Shown: positions 9,097 through 18,495 of the stretch, piece after piece | Numbering within the stretch: position 1 is the first letter of the stretch | How the letters are laid out: the number at the start of each line of letters is the position of its first letter | Assembly: GCA_013178155.1 (NCBI GenBank) | Contig: JABLXH010000046.1 | Location: forward strand, 1 to 41,979 | DNA length: 41,979 nt | Direction of reading: 5' to 3' | Source of the DNA: Armatimonadota bacterium | Lineage (GTDB): Bacteria > Armatimonadota > Zipacnadia > Zipacnadales > UBA11051 | Translations under genes and position numbers: made by a program | The notes under the pieces: model-generated | What the model was told of the DNA's origin: nothing | Databases searched by the model: none | Seen by the model: only the letters and a program-made list of their open reading frames with translations

Positions 9097-10208
9097 AGCG
9101 GCTCGCCGGCCAGCAGCTTCTGCTTCAACTCCAGATAATACAGGAAGTTCTCGTAGGGCACATCGTGGGGCACGGTGTGGTCTATGTGCGGGATGAAGCC
9201 GCCCTGCTCCACCACTGGCGCCAGGGTCAGCAGGTGCTCCCGGATCGCCGCGCGGTCCTTTGTCAGCTCCCGCTTATCCACACCACCCAGCAACGCCAGG
9301 CCCGGGAAGTTGCGGCGGATCCGGGCCGGGTCCATGTCCGCCGCTCGCTCCAGCGGCCAGTGCCCGTTGATGCCGCAGTCCATCATCTCGGCCAGCAGCA
9401 CCTCCGTATTGCCATCGCTGTCCAGGGTAATGAGCTCGACCCCGTGGGCCCGCAGACAGTCGTTGAGCGTCTGGTAGCGCGACTTGAAGAACGTGCGGAA
9501 CAGCTCCGGTGAGAACAGCGGACCGTTCTTGAACGCGAAGTCCTCGAAGTAGTTGAAGTGGTCAATGGGCGTGGTCTCCAGGGCCTTGCGCCAGAGCTTC
9601 AGGCAGAAGTCCACGATGAAGTCCAGCATCTCATGCACCAGGTCCGGCTGGTCATAGAAGGCCATTGAGAGCCCCTCGGTGCCCATCCACTGCCGCAGGC
9701 GGCTGTAAAGCCCGATGCACCCGTTGGTGCCGAGGGTCAGAGGGTGCTGACGAACGCTCCAGGCCCGCACCCGCGAATCCCACCACGAGGGGTAACGGAT
9801 GGGCAGGTCCGGGTCATGCCGGGCGGCCATGTCCAAGAAGTCCTGACGGGTCTCCACCGGGAAGCGCAGGTACTGGTCCATGGACGGGCGCGTCCCGCCG
9901 ACCGTGCCCTCCTTCAGCGCTTTGTGCACCACGCCGTCCCCGCCCCGGAAGGTGATGGTGCGCTCGTCTTCCTCCAGCGTCTCGTAAGCGAACTCGGGAA
10001 TCATGCCCATGTGGATCGGGATGAACTCCCGCTGGTCGAGCCCGAAGTACTCCTCGCCCGAGAACCAGTCGCCCGTCAGCACATAGCGCGGCAGGCCCTC
10101 CGCATACCAGCGCTCGTATGTCTGCCCCCAGAGTCCGAGTTCCATGTTGAACACGCGGTCCACCGGCCGAAACGACAAGCAGTTGACGAAGCGCTCACGG
10201 GCGGTCAT
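9093..10208 (-). CDS. Uroporphyrinogen decarboxylase (URO-D) family protein, not HemE
   Basis: A 371-residue protein of the URO-D/MtaA-like superfamily. The family includes haem decarboxylases, corrinoid methyltransferases and many uncharacterised enzymes common near carbohydrate genes. Seen here: N-terminal MTARERFVNCLSFRPVDRV, a strand-loop ELITLDSDGNTEVLL, then INGHWPLERAADMDP and GLALLGGVDKREL, and a C-terminal GGFIPHIDHTVPHDVPYENF. The last stretch marks the uncharacterised URO-D-like group rather than HemE. The start at 10208 is well supported by AGGAGGTG a few bases upstream; extending to 10325 is not. It is divergent from a Gfo/Idh/MocA gene across 140 bases. Function cannot be assigned; a methyltransferase or decarboxylase on a sugar-derived substrate would be guesses. 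Confidence 0.85.
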   Translation of the reverse strand: MTARERFVNCLSFRPVDRVFNMELGLWGQTYERWYAEGLPRYVLTGDWFSGEEYFGLDQREFIPIHMGMIPEFAYETLEEDERTITFRGGDGVVHKALKEGTVGGTRPSMDQYLRFPVETRQDFLDMAARHDPDLPIRYPSWWDSRVRAWSVRQHPLTLGTNGCIGLYSRLRQWMGTEGLSMAFYDQPDLVHEMLDFIVDFCLKLWRKALETTPIDHFNYFEDFAFKNGPLFSPELFRTFFKSRYQTLNDCLRAHGVELITLDSDGNTEVLLAEMMDCGINGHWPLERAADMDPARIRRNFPGLALLGGVDKRELTKDRAAIREHLLTLAPVVEQGGFIPHIDHTVPHDVPYENFLYYLELKQKLLAGEPL

Positions 10209-10243
10209 GGGGCACCTCCTGGGTGGTCCCGGAGGGTTCGTCG

Positions 10244-10267
10244 CCGCGGGAAGCCCACCTTCCGCGG
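10244..10267. promoter_or_regulatory. Inverted repeat in the URO-D / dehydrogenase divergent spacer, possible operator
   Basis: CCGCGG at 10244-10249 is repeated inverted at 10262-10267, with AAG/CTT continuing inward after a one-base bulge. It sits centrally between two divergent starts (10208 minus, 10349 plus), where a shared operator would be expected. In GC-rich DNA such a palindrome could arise by chance. Confidence 0.3.
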
Positions 10268-10348
10268 TGGGAGGATGGCCGAGGAGGAATGCAGGCTGTC
10301 GGGGCGAACCACGCAGCAGCGACACGAACGGGAAAGGGATGAGCCAAC

Positions 10349-11323
10349 ATGGCAGTGCGACTCGGTTTCATCGGCTGTGGCGGGATCGCCAACTGGCACA
10401 TGAACCACCTGGCGGGCCTCAAGAACGTGGAGATGGTGGCCTTCTGCGACACAGACAAGCAGCGGGCCGCCGGCGCCGCCGAGAAGTTCAACAAGGACGC
10501 GAAGGTCTTCAGGGACTACAAGCAGATGTACAAGGAGGCCTGCTTCGATGCGGTCTACATCTGCCTGCCGCCCTTTGCCCACGAGGAGCAGGAGCTCATC
10601 GCGGCCAGGAACGGCATCCATCTGTTCGTTGAGAAGCCGATCGCGCTGGACATGAAGCTGGCCAAGTCCGTGGAGCGGGCGATCGCCAAATCTGGGGTTA
10701 TCTCCACCGCCGGCTTCCAGGACCGCTATCTCGACACCGTGGCGCGGCTCAAGAAGGAGCTCGCCAGCAACCAGCCGGGCCTCATGATGGGTTACTGGAT
10801 GGGCGGCATGCCCGGCGTGTACTGGTGGCGGCGCAAGGAGCTGTCCGGCGGACAGGCCGTCGAGCAGACTATCCACACCTTTGACATGGCCCGCTACCTG
10901 TTTGGCGAGGTGAAGCTGGTCCACGCCGTCTCATCCAAGGGCCTGATGAAGGACGTTCCGAAGTACAACGTCGAGGACGCCAGTGCCGTGAACCTGCAGT
11001 TCAAGAGCGGGCTATGCGGCACGATCTTCTCCTCGTGCTTCGCCCAGGTGGCCAACCGCAACGGGATTGACGTGTGGTGCAAGGAGGTAGCCTACAGCTA
11101 CCACGAACGCGGGGCGCTGACCATCATGCGAGCCGGCAAGGACCCGCTGGTGGTGGAACAGAAGAACGATTACGGCACCGCCATTGACAAAGCCTTCATT
11201 GACGCCATCGTCAAGGGCGACCAGTCGCTGCTGAGGTCCAGCTATGCCGATGCTGCCAAGACGCTGGCCGTGGTGCTGGCGGCCAATGAATCCATGAAGA
11301 CGGGCCAGGCCGTGAAGCTTTAG
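10349..11323 (+). CDS. Gfo/Idh/MocA family NAD(P)-dependent oxidoreductase
   Basis: Predicted to oxidise or reduce a sugar, inositol or related polyol hydroxyl with NAD(P). The 324 residues begin with a Rossmann motif (LGFIGCGGIANWH), followed by the family's FVEKPIALDM, with the conserved EKP around residue 96, and a C-terminal alpha/beta domain. Length is typical (320-400). The ATG at 10349 follows a purine-rich AAAGGGATGAG stretch. There is no Tat signal, so it is cytoplasmic. It is divergent from the URO-D gene and followed by a strong hairpin. It shares only family identity with the second copy at 23715. Confidence 0.92.
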   Translation: MAVRLGFIGCGGIANWHMNHLAGLKNVEMVAFCDTDKQRAAGAAEKFNKDAKVFRDYKQMYKEACFDAVYICLPPFAHEEQELIAARNGIHLFVEKPIALDMKLAKSVERAIAKSGVISTAGFQDRYLDTVARLKKELASNQPGLMMGYWMGGMPGVYWWRRKELSGGQAVEQTIHTFDMARYLFGEVKLVHAVSSKGLMKDVPKYNVEDASAVNLQFKSGLCGTIFSSCFAQVANRNGIDVWCKEVAYSYHERGALTIMRAGKDPLVVEQKNDYGTAIDKAFIDAIVKGDQSLLRSSYADAAKTLAVVLAANESMKTGQAVKL

Positions 11324-11343
11324 GCCAAGGGTGGGCATACCGC

Positions 11344-11377
11344 GCAGACGGCGCCGCTCCCCAGCGGGGCCGTCTGC
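11344..11377. terminator. Bidirectional hairpin terminator between convergent genes
   Basis: GCAGACGGC (11344-11352) pairs exactly with GCCGTCTGC (11369-11377). Inside, after one G/G mismatch, CCGCT (11354-11358) pairs with AGCGG (11363-11367) around a CCCC loop. It fills the 56-base gap between the dehydrogenase and the convergent epimerase-fusion gene. There is no T-run, so termination may be of the hairpin-only kind. Confidence 0.65.
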
Positions 11378-11379
11378 CT

Positions 11380-14064
11380 CTACCGGCGCTGCAATGTCAC
11401 CGTCATCCCCGCCGGAACCGCATTGGTGGGCCCCTGAGCCTCGGACTCGGGCCGCCCCATCAGCGGGTAGCGGACCGTGGGTTCGTCGGTGATGCCCCCG
11501 ATGGGGATCACCGGCTCGTTGCTCGCCGGCCCGGTGATGCGGAAGTGCAGGAGGTTGCCGTCAACGGCCACTTCGCTGACACGGCCGCCGCCGGGCAGTT
11601 CGTGACCCTCCAGGAAGGCGCAACTGGCCGGCGCGATGCGCTGGTCGAAGACGATGGTCGCCCGACCATCGGCTGCGACGGTTCCGCTGACAGCCTTCGG
11701 AGCCGCGAAGTACACTTCCCAGCGCAGCGAGAACTCGTAGTAAGTGGTCGTCTCCGCCCCGAGGTGGCGGCAGGCGCGCTCAAAGCCAGCCATCCACTCC
11801 GGATCGCGGCGCCAGGGCAGTGTCGAGCCGACATCAGCCTGAACCCCCAGCGGGATCTGCGGGTCGGCAGCCCGAGCGGCCGCGGCATAGGGCGCATAGT
11901 GGCGCACGTAGTCAGGGCCGAGCTGGCGGGCACTCCAGTCCGGGGCATGGGTCTGGAGGAAGTGCATGTCCGGCCAGAGTTCAGCCACCAGGCGTGCCGG
12001 ATCCTGGGCCTCGTTCTCGCGGAGGGCCTCCAGACCGCCATCGTGGCGGATTACGATAGTCCAACCGGCGAAGGGCACCCCGGGGAAAGCCCGGCGGAAG
12101 CCGCCCGGCCCGTCCAGCACCTCCCGCTGGAACGCTATCACCGAGTTCACGCGGAACTCCACGTAGTCGCCGTACAGGTTCCGGTCTGTCTGGTAGTAGC
12201 TCGGGCTCTGAGGGTCGGTGAAGTCCGGAAACACCCGGCGCCCTGTGGCACGCCGGAAGGCGGCCTGAAACCCGGGGCTGACGTCGCCAAACACGGGTGA
12301 CAGACCATAGGCGGTCATGCCTTGCTGGGTCGGATAGTGCACCTCATACCACACCAGGCCGTCCAGGTTGTACCGGCTGTAGAAGCGGGTCAGGTGGGCC
12401 TTCCACCAGGCCTGGTACCCCGGATGCACATAGGAAAGGAAGCGGTACCCGCCGATACCTCGGCCGGTGAACTCCATGTGCCATTCCCGGCTCTCTGGCG
12501 GAAAGCGCGCCTCGGCCATGTAGACGCCGCTGGGGAAGAACCCCCCCCAGACCTTCAGGCCTGCCGCGTGGGCTGCATCCGCCAGGTCGGGTGGGTTGAT
12601 GCTGTCTGTCAGGCAGATCAGGTGGATCGTGTCGTAGCCATTGGCCGCGACCTCGGCGGCGATGCTGGCGGCGGAACGCCCCTGGTAGTAGGCAAAGCCG
12701 GTATCCATCTGGACAGCTCGCGCCGGGGTCACCCGGCCCTCGCGACGGGGCACCGGAGGCAACTCCACCTCTCGCAGCGCCCGGTCGCACTCCAGCAGCA
12801 TGCGCGTGGTATGCAGCCCCGCAAACCACGGCTGTCCGCTGCCATCGGCGACAAAGCCGTCTGCGGTGTTGATGTCGCTGTACCAGGCACCGGAGTGGTC
12901 AGGCACAAAGCGCTCGAAGGTGAAACGCAGCACCCGCTCGCAGAGCTTCCAGTAGCGATCCTCGCCAGTTAGCTGGTACATGCGGGCCAACGTGATGGCC
13001 GCCTCGGTATGCGGCCACCACGTGAGCTGGTTGGGGTTCTCCCGCGGTCCGACCCAAGGCCCCCAGGTGTAGACGCGGCCATCGGAACCGATACCGTTGC
13101 GGATGACACCGGCAGTCACTCGCCGCAGCCAGGGCAGGTAATCCCGCGGGTCCCGGCCCAGGGCCCTGATGGCCTCCACCGTGTACGAGACGAGTTCGGC
13201 GTTATGACCGTAAAGCGTCTGCTGCTGCGGGTTCTCGCCCAGCGCGGTTGGCTGCCAGTCGCGGGTGAAGGCCAGGGGCGCATTGCCGGAAGCCACCAGG
13301 GGCGTGTGCGTCGTGAAGATGTCGAGGAGCTCCTCCAGGCGCTGGCGCAGCAGTGCCGAGGGAGCGATGCGAAACAGCCGCGCCATGGCCAGGGCGGCGT
13401 GCATGTTGGTCCCGAGCTGTTTGACCGCGTTCTCCGGGGCATCCAGAGGCAGGTCCACCCGCTCGACGTAGCCGCCGAACTGCCGGTCATGGCCCCGCGC
13501 CTCCAGATCAGCGAAGGTTTCGAGAGCCAGGGCGCGGGCCCGGCTGTCGCTCAGCCGGCCGGCGAGTTCGGCCATGATGTAGATGACGTAGACCTGGGAC
13601 ACGGTCTGCTTTTCGGCGCGCAGCACTCCGTGGCCGTCGTGGGTGGTGGCCACGATCCAGGCGCCATCCGCCGGGTCGCGGAAACCCTCGACCAGGCGCC
13701 CGAAAAGCGCGTCATACTGGTCACGCAAGCGCTCGCGCGTCCCCTGGTCGTCCGTGCGCTCGATAGCGAGGCTATGCACGTACAGTCGCCGCAGCACCCG
13801 GATGATGGGCATGCCGGCGTCCGCAGCCCAGCTCGGTGCCGGGTCCTCGGCGTCGGGGCGAGTGAGCCAGGGGAGCACCTCGTGGTCGAGATGGGCGACC
13901 AGGGCGGCCCGCACGGCTCCCGGTGTGAACTGGGCGGGCAGATGGCGGCTCCCCGGCAAGTCCTCGGCCCACAAGCTCGCGGCGAGCAGCAGGCAGACCA
14001 GCGACATGACGGGTGTAAGATACAGCAAGCTGTCTCTGGGCGGCACCGGCGCAGCTCCCTTCAC
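11380..14064 (-). CDS. Exported fusion: N-acylglucosamine-2-epimerase-like domain plus glycosidase-like barrel
   Basis: An 894-residue two-part protein. After a hydrophobic export signal (about residues 20-33, SLVCLLLAASLWAE), residues about 40-440 look like the alpha/alpha-barrel of the AGE/cellobiose-epimerase superfamily. Features are QLGTNMHAALAMARL, LYGHNAELVSYTVEA, WWPHTEAAITLARMY and HSGAWYSDIN, with His in the GHNAE and WPHTE motifs where catalytic residues of that family sit. Residues about 455-800 look like a TIM-barrel of the glycosidase-like kind (YDTIHLICLTDS, LDGLVWYEVHYPTQ, FAGWTIVIRHDGG). A beta-rich tail ends the protein. The gene begins with GTG overlapping the esterase stop (GTGA), implying coupling; an internal ATG at 14007 would give a cleaner signal peptide. 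Substrate unknown. The two domains suggest sequential handling of an extracellular oligosaccharide. Confidence 0.8.
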   Translation of the reverse strand: MKGAAPVPPRDSLLYLTPVMSLVCLLLAASLWAEDLPGSRHLPAQFTPGAVRAALVAHLDHEVLPWLTRPDAEDPAPSWAADAGMPIIRVLRRLYVHSLAIERTDDQGTRERLRDQYDALFGRLVEGFRDPADGAWIVATTHDGHGVLRAEKQTVSQVYVIYIMAELAGRLSDSRARALALETFADLEARGHDRQFGGYVERVDLPLDAPENAVKQLGTNMHAALAMARLFRIAPSALLRQRLEELLDIFTTHTPLVASGNAPLAFTRDWQPTALGENPQQQTLYGHNAELVSYTVEAIRALGRDPRDYLPWLRRVTAGVIRNGIGSDGRVYTWGPWVGPRENPNQLTWWPHTEAAITLARMYQLTGEDRYWKLCERVLRFTFERFVPDHSGAWYSDINTADGFVADGSGQPWFAGLHTTRMLLECDRALREVELPPVPRREGRVTPARAVQMDTGFAYYQGRSAASIAAEVAANGYDTIHLICLTDSINPPDLADAAHAAGLKVWGGFFPSGVYMAEARFPPESREWHMEFTGRGIGGYRFLSYVHPGYQAWWKAHLTRFYSRYNLDGLVWYEVHYPTQQGMTAYGLSPVFGDVSPGFQAAFRRATGRRVFPDFTDPQSPSYYQTDRNLYGDYVEFRVNSVIAFQREVLDGPGGFRRAFPGVPFAGWTIVIRHDGGLEALRENEAQDPARLVAELWPDMHFLQTHAPDWSARQLGPDYVRHYAPYAAAARAADPQIPLGVQADVGSTLPWRRDPEWMAGFERACRHLGAETTTYYEFSLRWEVYFAAPKAVSGTVAADGRATIVFDQRIAPASCAFLEGHELPGGGRVSEVAVDGNLLHFRITGPASNEPVIPIGGITDEPTVRYPLMGRPESEAQGPTNAVPAGMTVTLQRR

Positions 14065-14894
14065 TTGGCTCCGGCAGTGGCGGCGAGAAAGCCCAGCACC
14101 TCGGGCCAGTTTGCCTCCAGGATCGGCGTGTCATGTCCCCCGTCCGGCGTCTCCATATATCTGACGGTCCGCCCGAGAGCCTGAAGACGCTCGACCAGCG
14201 CCCGCGTCCCGGCCACGGGTATCAGGCCGTCGGCGGCGCCGTGGGACAGGTAGACCGGCATCGTGAGGCGCTCGGCGTGGCGCAGCGCCGACCGTGCGGC
14301 CAGTTCAGCGGCCAGGTCACGCCCCTCCACGGTGTAGTGCAGCTTGATGGCGGCGGCGATGTTACGAAGCGTGGGGTCTGCCGAGGCCGCGACCAGGCCA
14401 TAGAAACTCTCGACGTCGGCGGCGGGGCAGAAGGCGGCAACGCCATCCAGGAGCTCCGCGCGGCGCACGGCGAAAATGAGGGCCGAGGACCCTCCCATGG
14501 AGCCGCCACAGAGGAAGAGGGGCTGTTGCGGCCAGCGTTGGCGCAGACCACCGATGAGGTCAGCCAGTCCTGCCTCGGCCACTGGTCCCATCCACGAGTT
14601 GCCGCCATACCATGCCGTCACATAGGCCCACCGCCGCTGGAGACACTCGCGCCGGAGCTTCCCAAAGGCGTCGTTGTAGATGCCCGTGGTCATGCCCTGG
14701 TTCTCATCGCTGTAGTGCCCGTGTAGGTAGATGAGCACCGCCTGCGGTTCAACCGGGGGCACCTGCAGCAGATAAGGCCAGCGCGAGCCGTCGAGAGTGC
14801 AGTTGAAGCTCTCGCGGATCGGCTCAGACAACGGGTCAGCCGCGGCGGCGGCAGCCAGCAGCAGGGCAGCAGCAGTGACGGACAGCCATGCCAT
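14061..14894 (-). CDS. Exported alpha/beta-hydrolase, prolyl-oligopeptidase-like esterase
   Basis: Predicted secreted serine esterase of 277 residues. An N-terminal hydrophobic signal (residues 4-18) ends near AAAAAD. The alpha/beta fold follows, with oxyanion loop YLHGHYS, nucleophile elbow GGSMGG (Ser132), acid Asp222 in HGAADGLIPV and His254 in DGGHD. This resembles feruloyl/acetyl esterases and the S9-type hydrolase family, so removal of ester groups from plant polysaccharide is plausible. The start at 14894 has TTGGGAGC just upstream. Its stop overlaps the GTG start of the next gene by 4 bases, so the pair is probably one operon. The specific ester cannot be told from sequence. Confidence 0.88.
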   Translation of the reverse strand: MAWLSVTAAALLLAAAAAADPLSEPIRESFNCTLDGSRWPYLLQVPPVEPQAVLIYLHGHYSDENQGMTTGIYNDAFGKLRRECLQRRWAYVTAWYGGNSWMGPVAEAGLADLIGGLRQRWPQQPLFLCGGSMGGSSALIFAVRRAELLDGVAAFCPAADVESFYGLVAASADPTLRNIAAAIKLHYTVEGRDLAAELAARSALRHAERLTMPVYLSHGAADGLIPVAGTRALVERLQALGRTVRYMETPDGGHDTPILEANWPEVLGFLAATAGAK

Positions 14895-14975
14895 GGGGCA
14901 GCTCCCAAGACCAGGCTCTACAGGGCGCTCCTGACTGTTCGCTAGGGTGTTGTGCGAGACCTTTTCCGGACCTGA

Positions 14976-15002
14976 TTAGCACTCTCACCTCGAGAGTGCT
15001 AA
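14976..15002 (+). promoter_or_regulatory. CIRCE operator (HrcA binding site) of groESL
   Basis: A perfect CIRCE: TTAGCACTC (14976-14984), 9 bases, GAGTGCTAA (14994-15002). It is the binding site of the heat-shock repressor HrcA, which must be encoded elsewhere as it is not in this window. It lies immediately upstream of the -35 box rather than over the transcription start. Confidence 0.97.
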
Positions 15003-15009
15003 ATGGCTC

Positions 15010-15038
15010 TTGCGCCAGACGCGGCAATTCGCTATACT
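15010..15038 (+). promoter_or_regulatory. Sigma-70 promoter of groESL
   Basis: TTGCGC (15010-15015), 17 bases, TATACT (15033-15038). Transcription would start near 15045, giving a leader of about 110 bases before the groES GTG. The -35 begins 8 bases after the CIRCE, so HrcA bound there should block polymerase. Confidence 0.8.
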
Positions 15039-15154
15039 GCCCCCTGCCGCCGTCCACGAGGCGCAGTATGGCCTGACTGGCAGTACCGCGCGGGGCCGGC
15101 GGGAACAGCCGGGGTGATCGTCTGTATTGCTACTATGAAGGGAGGTCACTGTAA

Positions 15155-15436
15155 GTGGCTCTGCGTGTTCTAGGAGATCGCGTACTCGTCAAGGTGGATG
15201 AGGCACAGACCACCGAGGGCGGCATCCTGCTGCCCGAGACTGCCCGTGAGAAGCCCCAGTGGGGGACCGTTGTTGGTGTGGGAAAGAAGGTGCTGGAGAA
15301 CGGTACCGAGGTGGACCTGGATGTGGCGCTGGGCGACCGGGTCGTCTTCGCCAAGTACGGCGGCCGCGAGGTCACTGACGGTGGCGAGGAGTTTCTGGTC
15401 CTGGAGTCTAACCAGATCTACGCCAAGCTCGTCTAG
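15155..15436 (+). CDS. groES: Co-chaperonin GroES
   Basis: Heptameric lid of the GroEL chamber, 93 residues, normal length. It begins ALRVLGDRVLVKVDEAQTTEGG and contains the mobile loop TTEGGILLPETAREKPQWGTVV and the usual GDRVVFAKYGG. The start codon is GTG at 15155; GGAGGT at 15141-15146 is correctly spaced 8 bases upstream. It is the first gene behind the CIRCE/promoter pair and is followed by groEL after 60 bases. Confidence 0.98.
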   Translation: MALRVLGDRVLVKVDEAQTTEGGILLPETAREKPQWGTVVGVGKKVLENGTEVDLDVALGDRVVFAKYGGREVTDGGEEFLVLESNQIYAKLV

Positions 15437-15490
15437 CCCATTCCGCCCGGCTGCTGTACCCGGGCTGACTACCGTACGCAAGGAGATTAG

Positions 15491-17113
<1,623 letters not shown>

Positions 17114-17158
17114 GGCAGTCTGACGCGTAACAGGGATTCCAGTACGCCGCAAGGAAAT

Positions 17159-17189
17159 GAGGAGGGTGGGCACCATGCCCGCCCTCCTC
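17159..17189 (+). terminator. Hairpin terminator after groEL
   Basis: GAGGAGGGTGGGC (17159-17171) pairs with GCCCGCCCTCCTC (17177-17189) over 13 base pairs, one of them G-U, around a 5-base ACCAT loop. It follows the groEL stop by 45 bases. There is no T-run afterward. Confidence 0.75.
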
Positions 17190-17251
17190 GGCGTTATAGC
17201 ATACGCATCCTGTGACACGGCGGAGCCCGGGAGCCAACCGCCGCAGGTACC

Positions 17252-17953
17252 ATGATCCCACTAGGCGATAGCATCCGGTCTCTCAGCCGCCCTGTGATGA
17301 GCCACAGCATCATCGTGGTGTGCGTGGCCGTCTGGTTGGCACAGGTCCTGTCACCGGACCATCTGGCGCGCTACGCCTTCGTTCCTGGGGAACTGATCAG
17401 TCCCACGGCCTGGCGTGAGGTCGGTCTGGCCAACATCATCCTGCGCATGTTCACCTCCATGTTCATGCATGACCCCGGCGGGCCCTGGCATCTGGGCTTC
17501 AACATGCTTTTCCTGTGGGTCTTTGGGGATAACGTCGAGGACCGCCTGGGGCACGGGCGCTTCGTGCTGTTCTATCTGGCTTGCGGCGTCGCCGCGGCCC
17601 TGGCCCATTCACTGCTATCGTTTTTCTCCAATGTCCCGATCCTGGGCGCCAGTGGGGCCATCGCCGGGGTGCTCGGGGCCTACTTTGTTCTCTTTCGCGG
17701 TGCCCGTGTGCGGGCCCTGGTGCCCATTTTCTTCCTGTTCACCGTGATGGAGATCCCGGCTTTCGTGTTCCTGGGACTGTGGTTCATCTTCCAGCTCTTC
17801 TCGGGGTTCGGCACCATCGGTGGTACCGGAGGCGGGGTTGCCTTCTGGGCCCATATCGGCGGCTTTGTGGCCGGCTATGCCCTGGCGCGCAGCCTGGCCC
17901 GCCCCAACTCGCGTTTCGTCCGCCCGCGAGTCATTCACATGCGCTATGGCTAG
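17252..17953 (+). CDS. Rhomboid-family intramembrane serine protease
   Basis: Predicted protease that cuts within transmembrane helices. The 233 residues contain about six membrane segments with the catalytic GASGA (Ser134) and the partner His201 in AHIGGF. His80 and Asn84 (HLGFNML) complete the oxyanion region. All key residues are present, so it should be active rather than an inactive relative. A glycine-rich loop (GTIGGTGGG) precedes the last helix. The ATG at 17252 has only a weak purine stretch before it. It begins a plus-strand run continuing with a membrane-anchored thioredoxin-fold protein. Natural substrates cannot be predicted. Confidence 0.93.
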   Translation: MIPLGDSIRSLSRPVMSHSIIVVCVAVWLAQVLSPDHLARYAFVPGELISPTAWREVGLANIILRMFTSMFMHDPGGPWHLGFNMLFLWVFGDNVEDRLGHGRFVLFYLACGVAAALAHSLLSFFSNVPILGASGAIAGVLGAYFVLFRGARVRALVPIFFLFTVMEIPAFVFLGLWFIFQLFSGFGTIGGTGGGVAFWAHIGGFVAGYALARSLARPNSRFVRPRVIHMRYG

Positions 17954-17989
17954 CGGAGTGAGCCTACCTCCGAGACCGGAGACCGCGCC

Positions 17990-18457
17990 ATGAGGAAGGA
18001 CCAGCTCATCATCGTCGCACTGATCGTCGTGTGTGGGATCGGCCTCGTCGTTTTTGGCCGCACGAGACCAGGCCCCGATCCCTACTCGATGGAACACGTG
18101 CGCGAGGCCCTGCTGGCCCGCAAGGTCCCTCTTCATGTGATCATCCGAGAGAGGACCCCAGAGGGCAAGCAGTTCCTCAAGGAAGTCAAGGAGGCCATCG
18201 CCGGCACCAGACCGCAGCGCGTCCAGATCATCGTCACCGACGTAGACGATCCCAACGAGAGGCCGGCGCTAGAGGAGATGCAGATTCGTGAGGCGCCTGC
18301 TGTCGCTGTGCTTGGGCTTGATGGGCAGCTTCAGTACTACCAGGCCGGTGGGTTCGACCAGGAGCGCTTGCGCCATGCCATCGAGGACGGGCTCAAGCGC
18401 CCCCCGATCCGGCCTGAGGACCTCGGAGCCGGGGACTCCGAGGGCCATCACCACTGA
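17990..18457 (+). CDS. Membrane-anchored thioredoxin-fold-like protein without CxxC
   Basis: Role unknown. The 155 residues have one N-terminal membrane segment (about 6-23) and then an alpha/beta domain that reads like a thioredoxin fold: LHVIIRERTPEGKQFLKEVKE, VQIIVTDVDDPN, then an APAVAVLGLDGQ stretch where thioredoxins carry cis-Pro. There is no CxxC, so it should not be a redox enzyme. The protein ends in HHH. Start ATG 17990 follows GGAG by about 10 bases. It sits 36 bases after the rhomboid gene and 38 bases before the glycosyltransferase, suggesting one transcript. Confidence 0.7.
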   Translation: MRKDQLIIVALIVVCGIGLVVFGRTRPGPDPYSMEHVREALLARKVPLHVIIRERTPEGKQFLKEVKEAIAGTRPQRVQIIVTDVDDPNERPALEEMQIREAPAVAVLGLDGQLQYYQAGGFDQERLRHAIEDGLKRPPIRPEDLGAGDSEGHHH

Positions 18458-18495
18458 GTCGTCGCCTGCCGGCCAAGGCTGACCCCGAGGCGCCC

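Noticed and set aside
13009-14184. Plus-strand frame of 391 codons opposite the epimerase fusion
   Set aside because: Shadow of the fusion and esterase genes, both of which show catalytic motifs and signal peptides.
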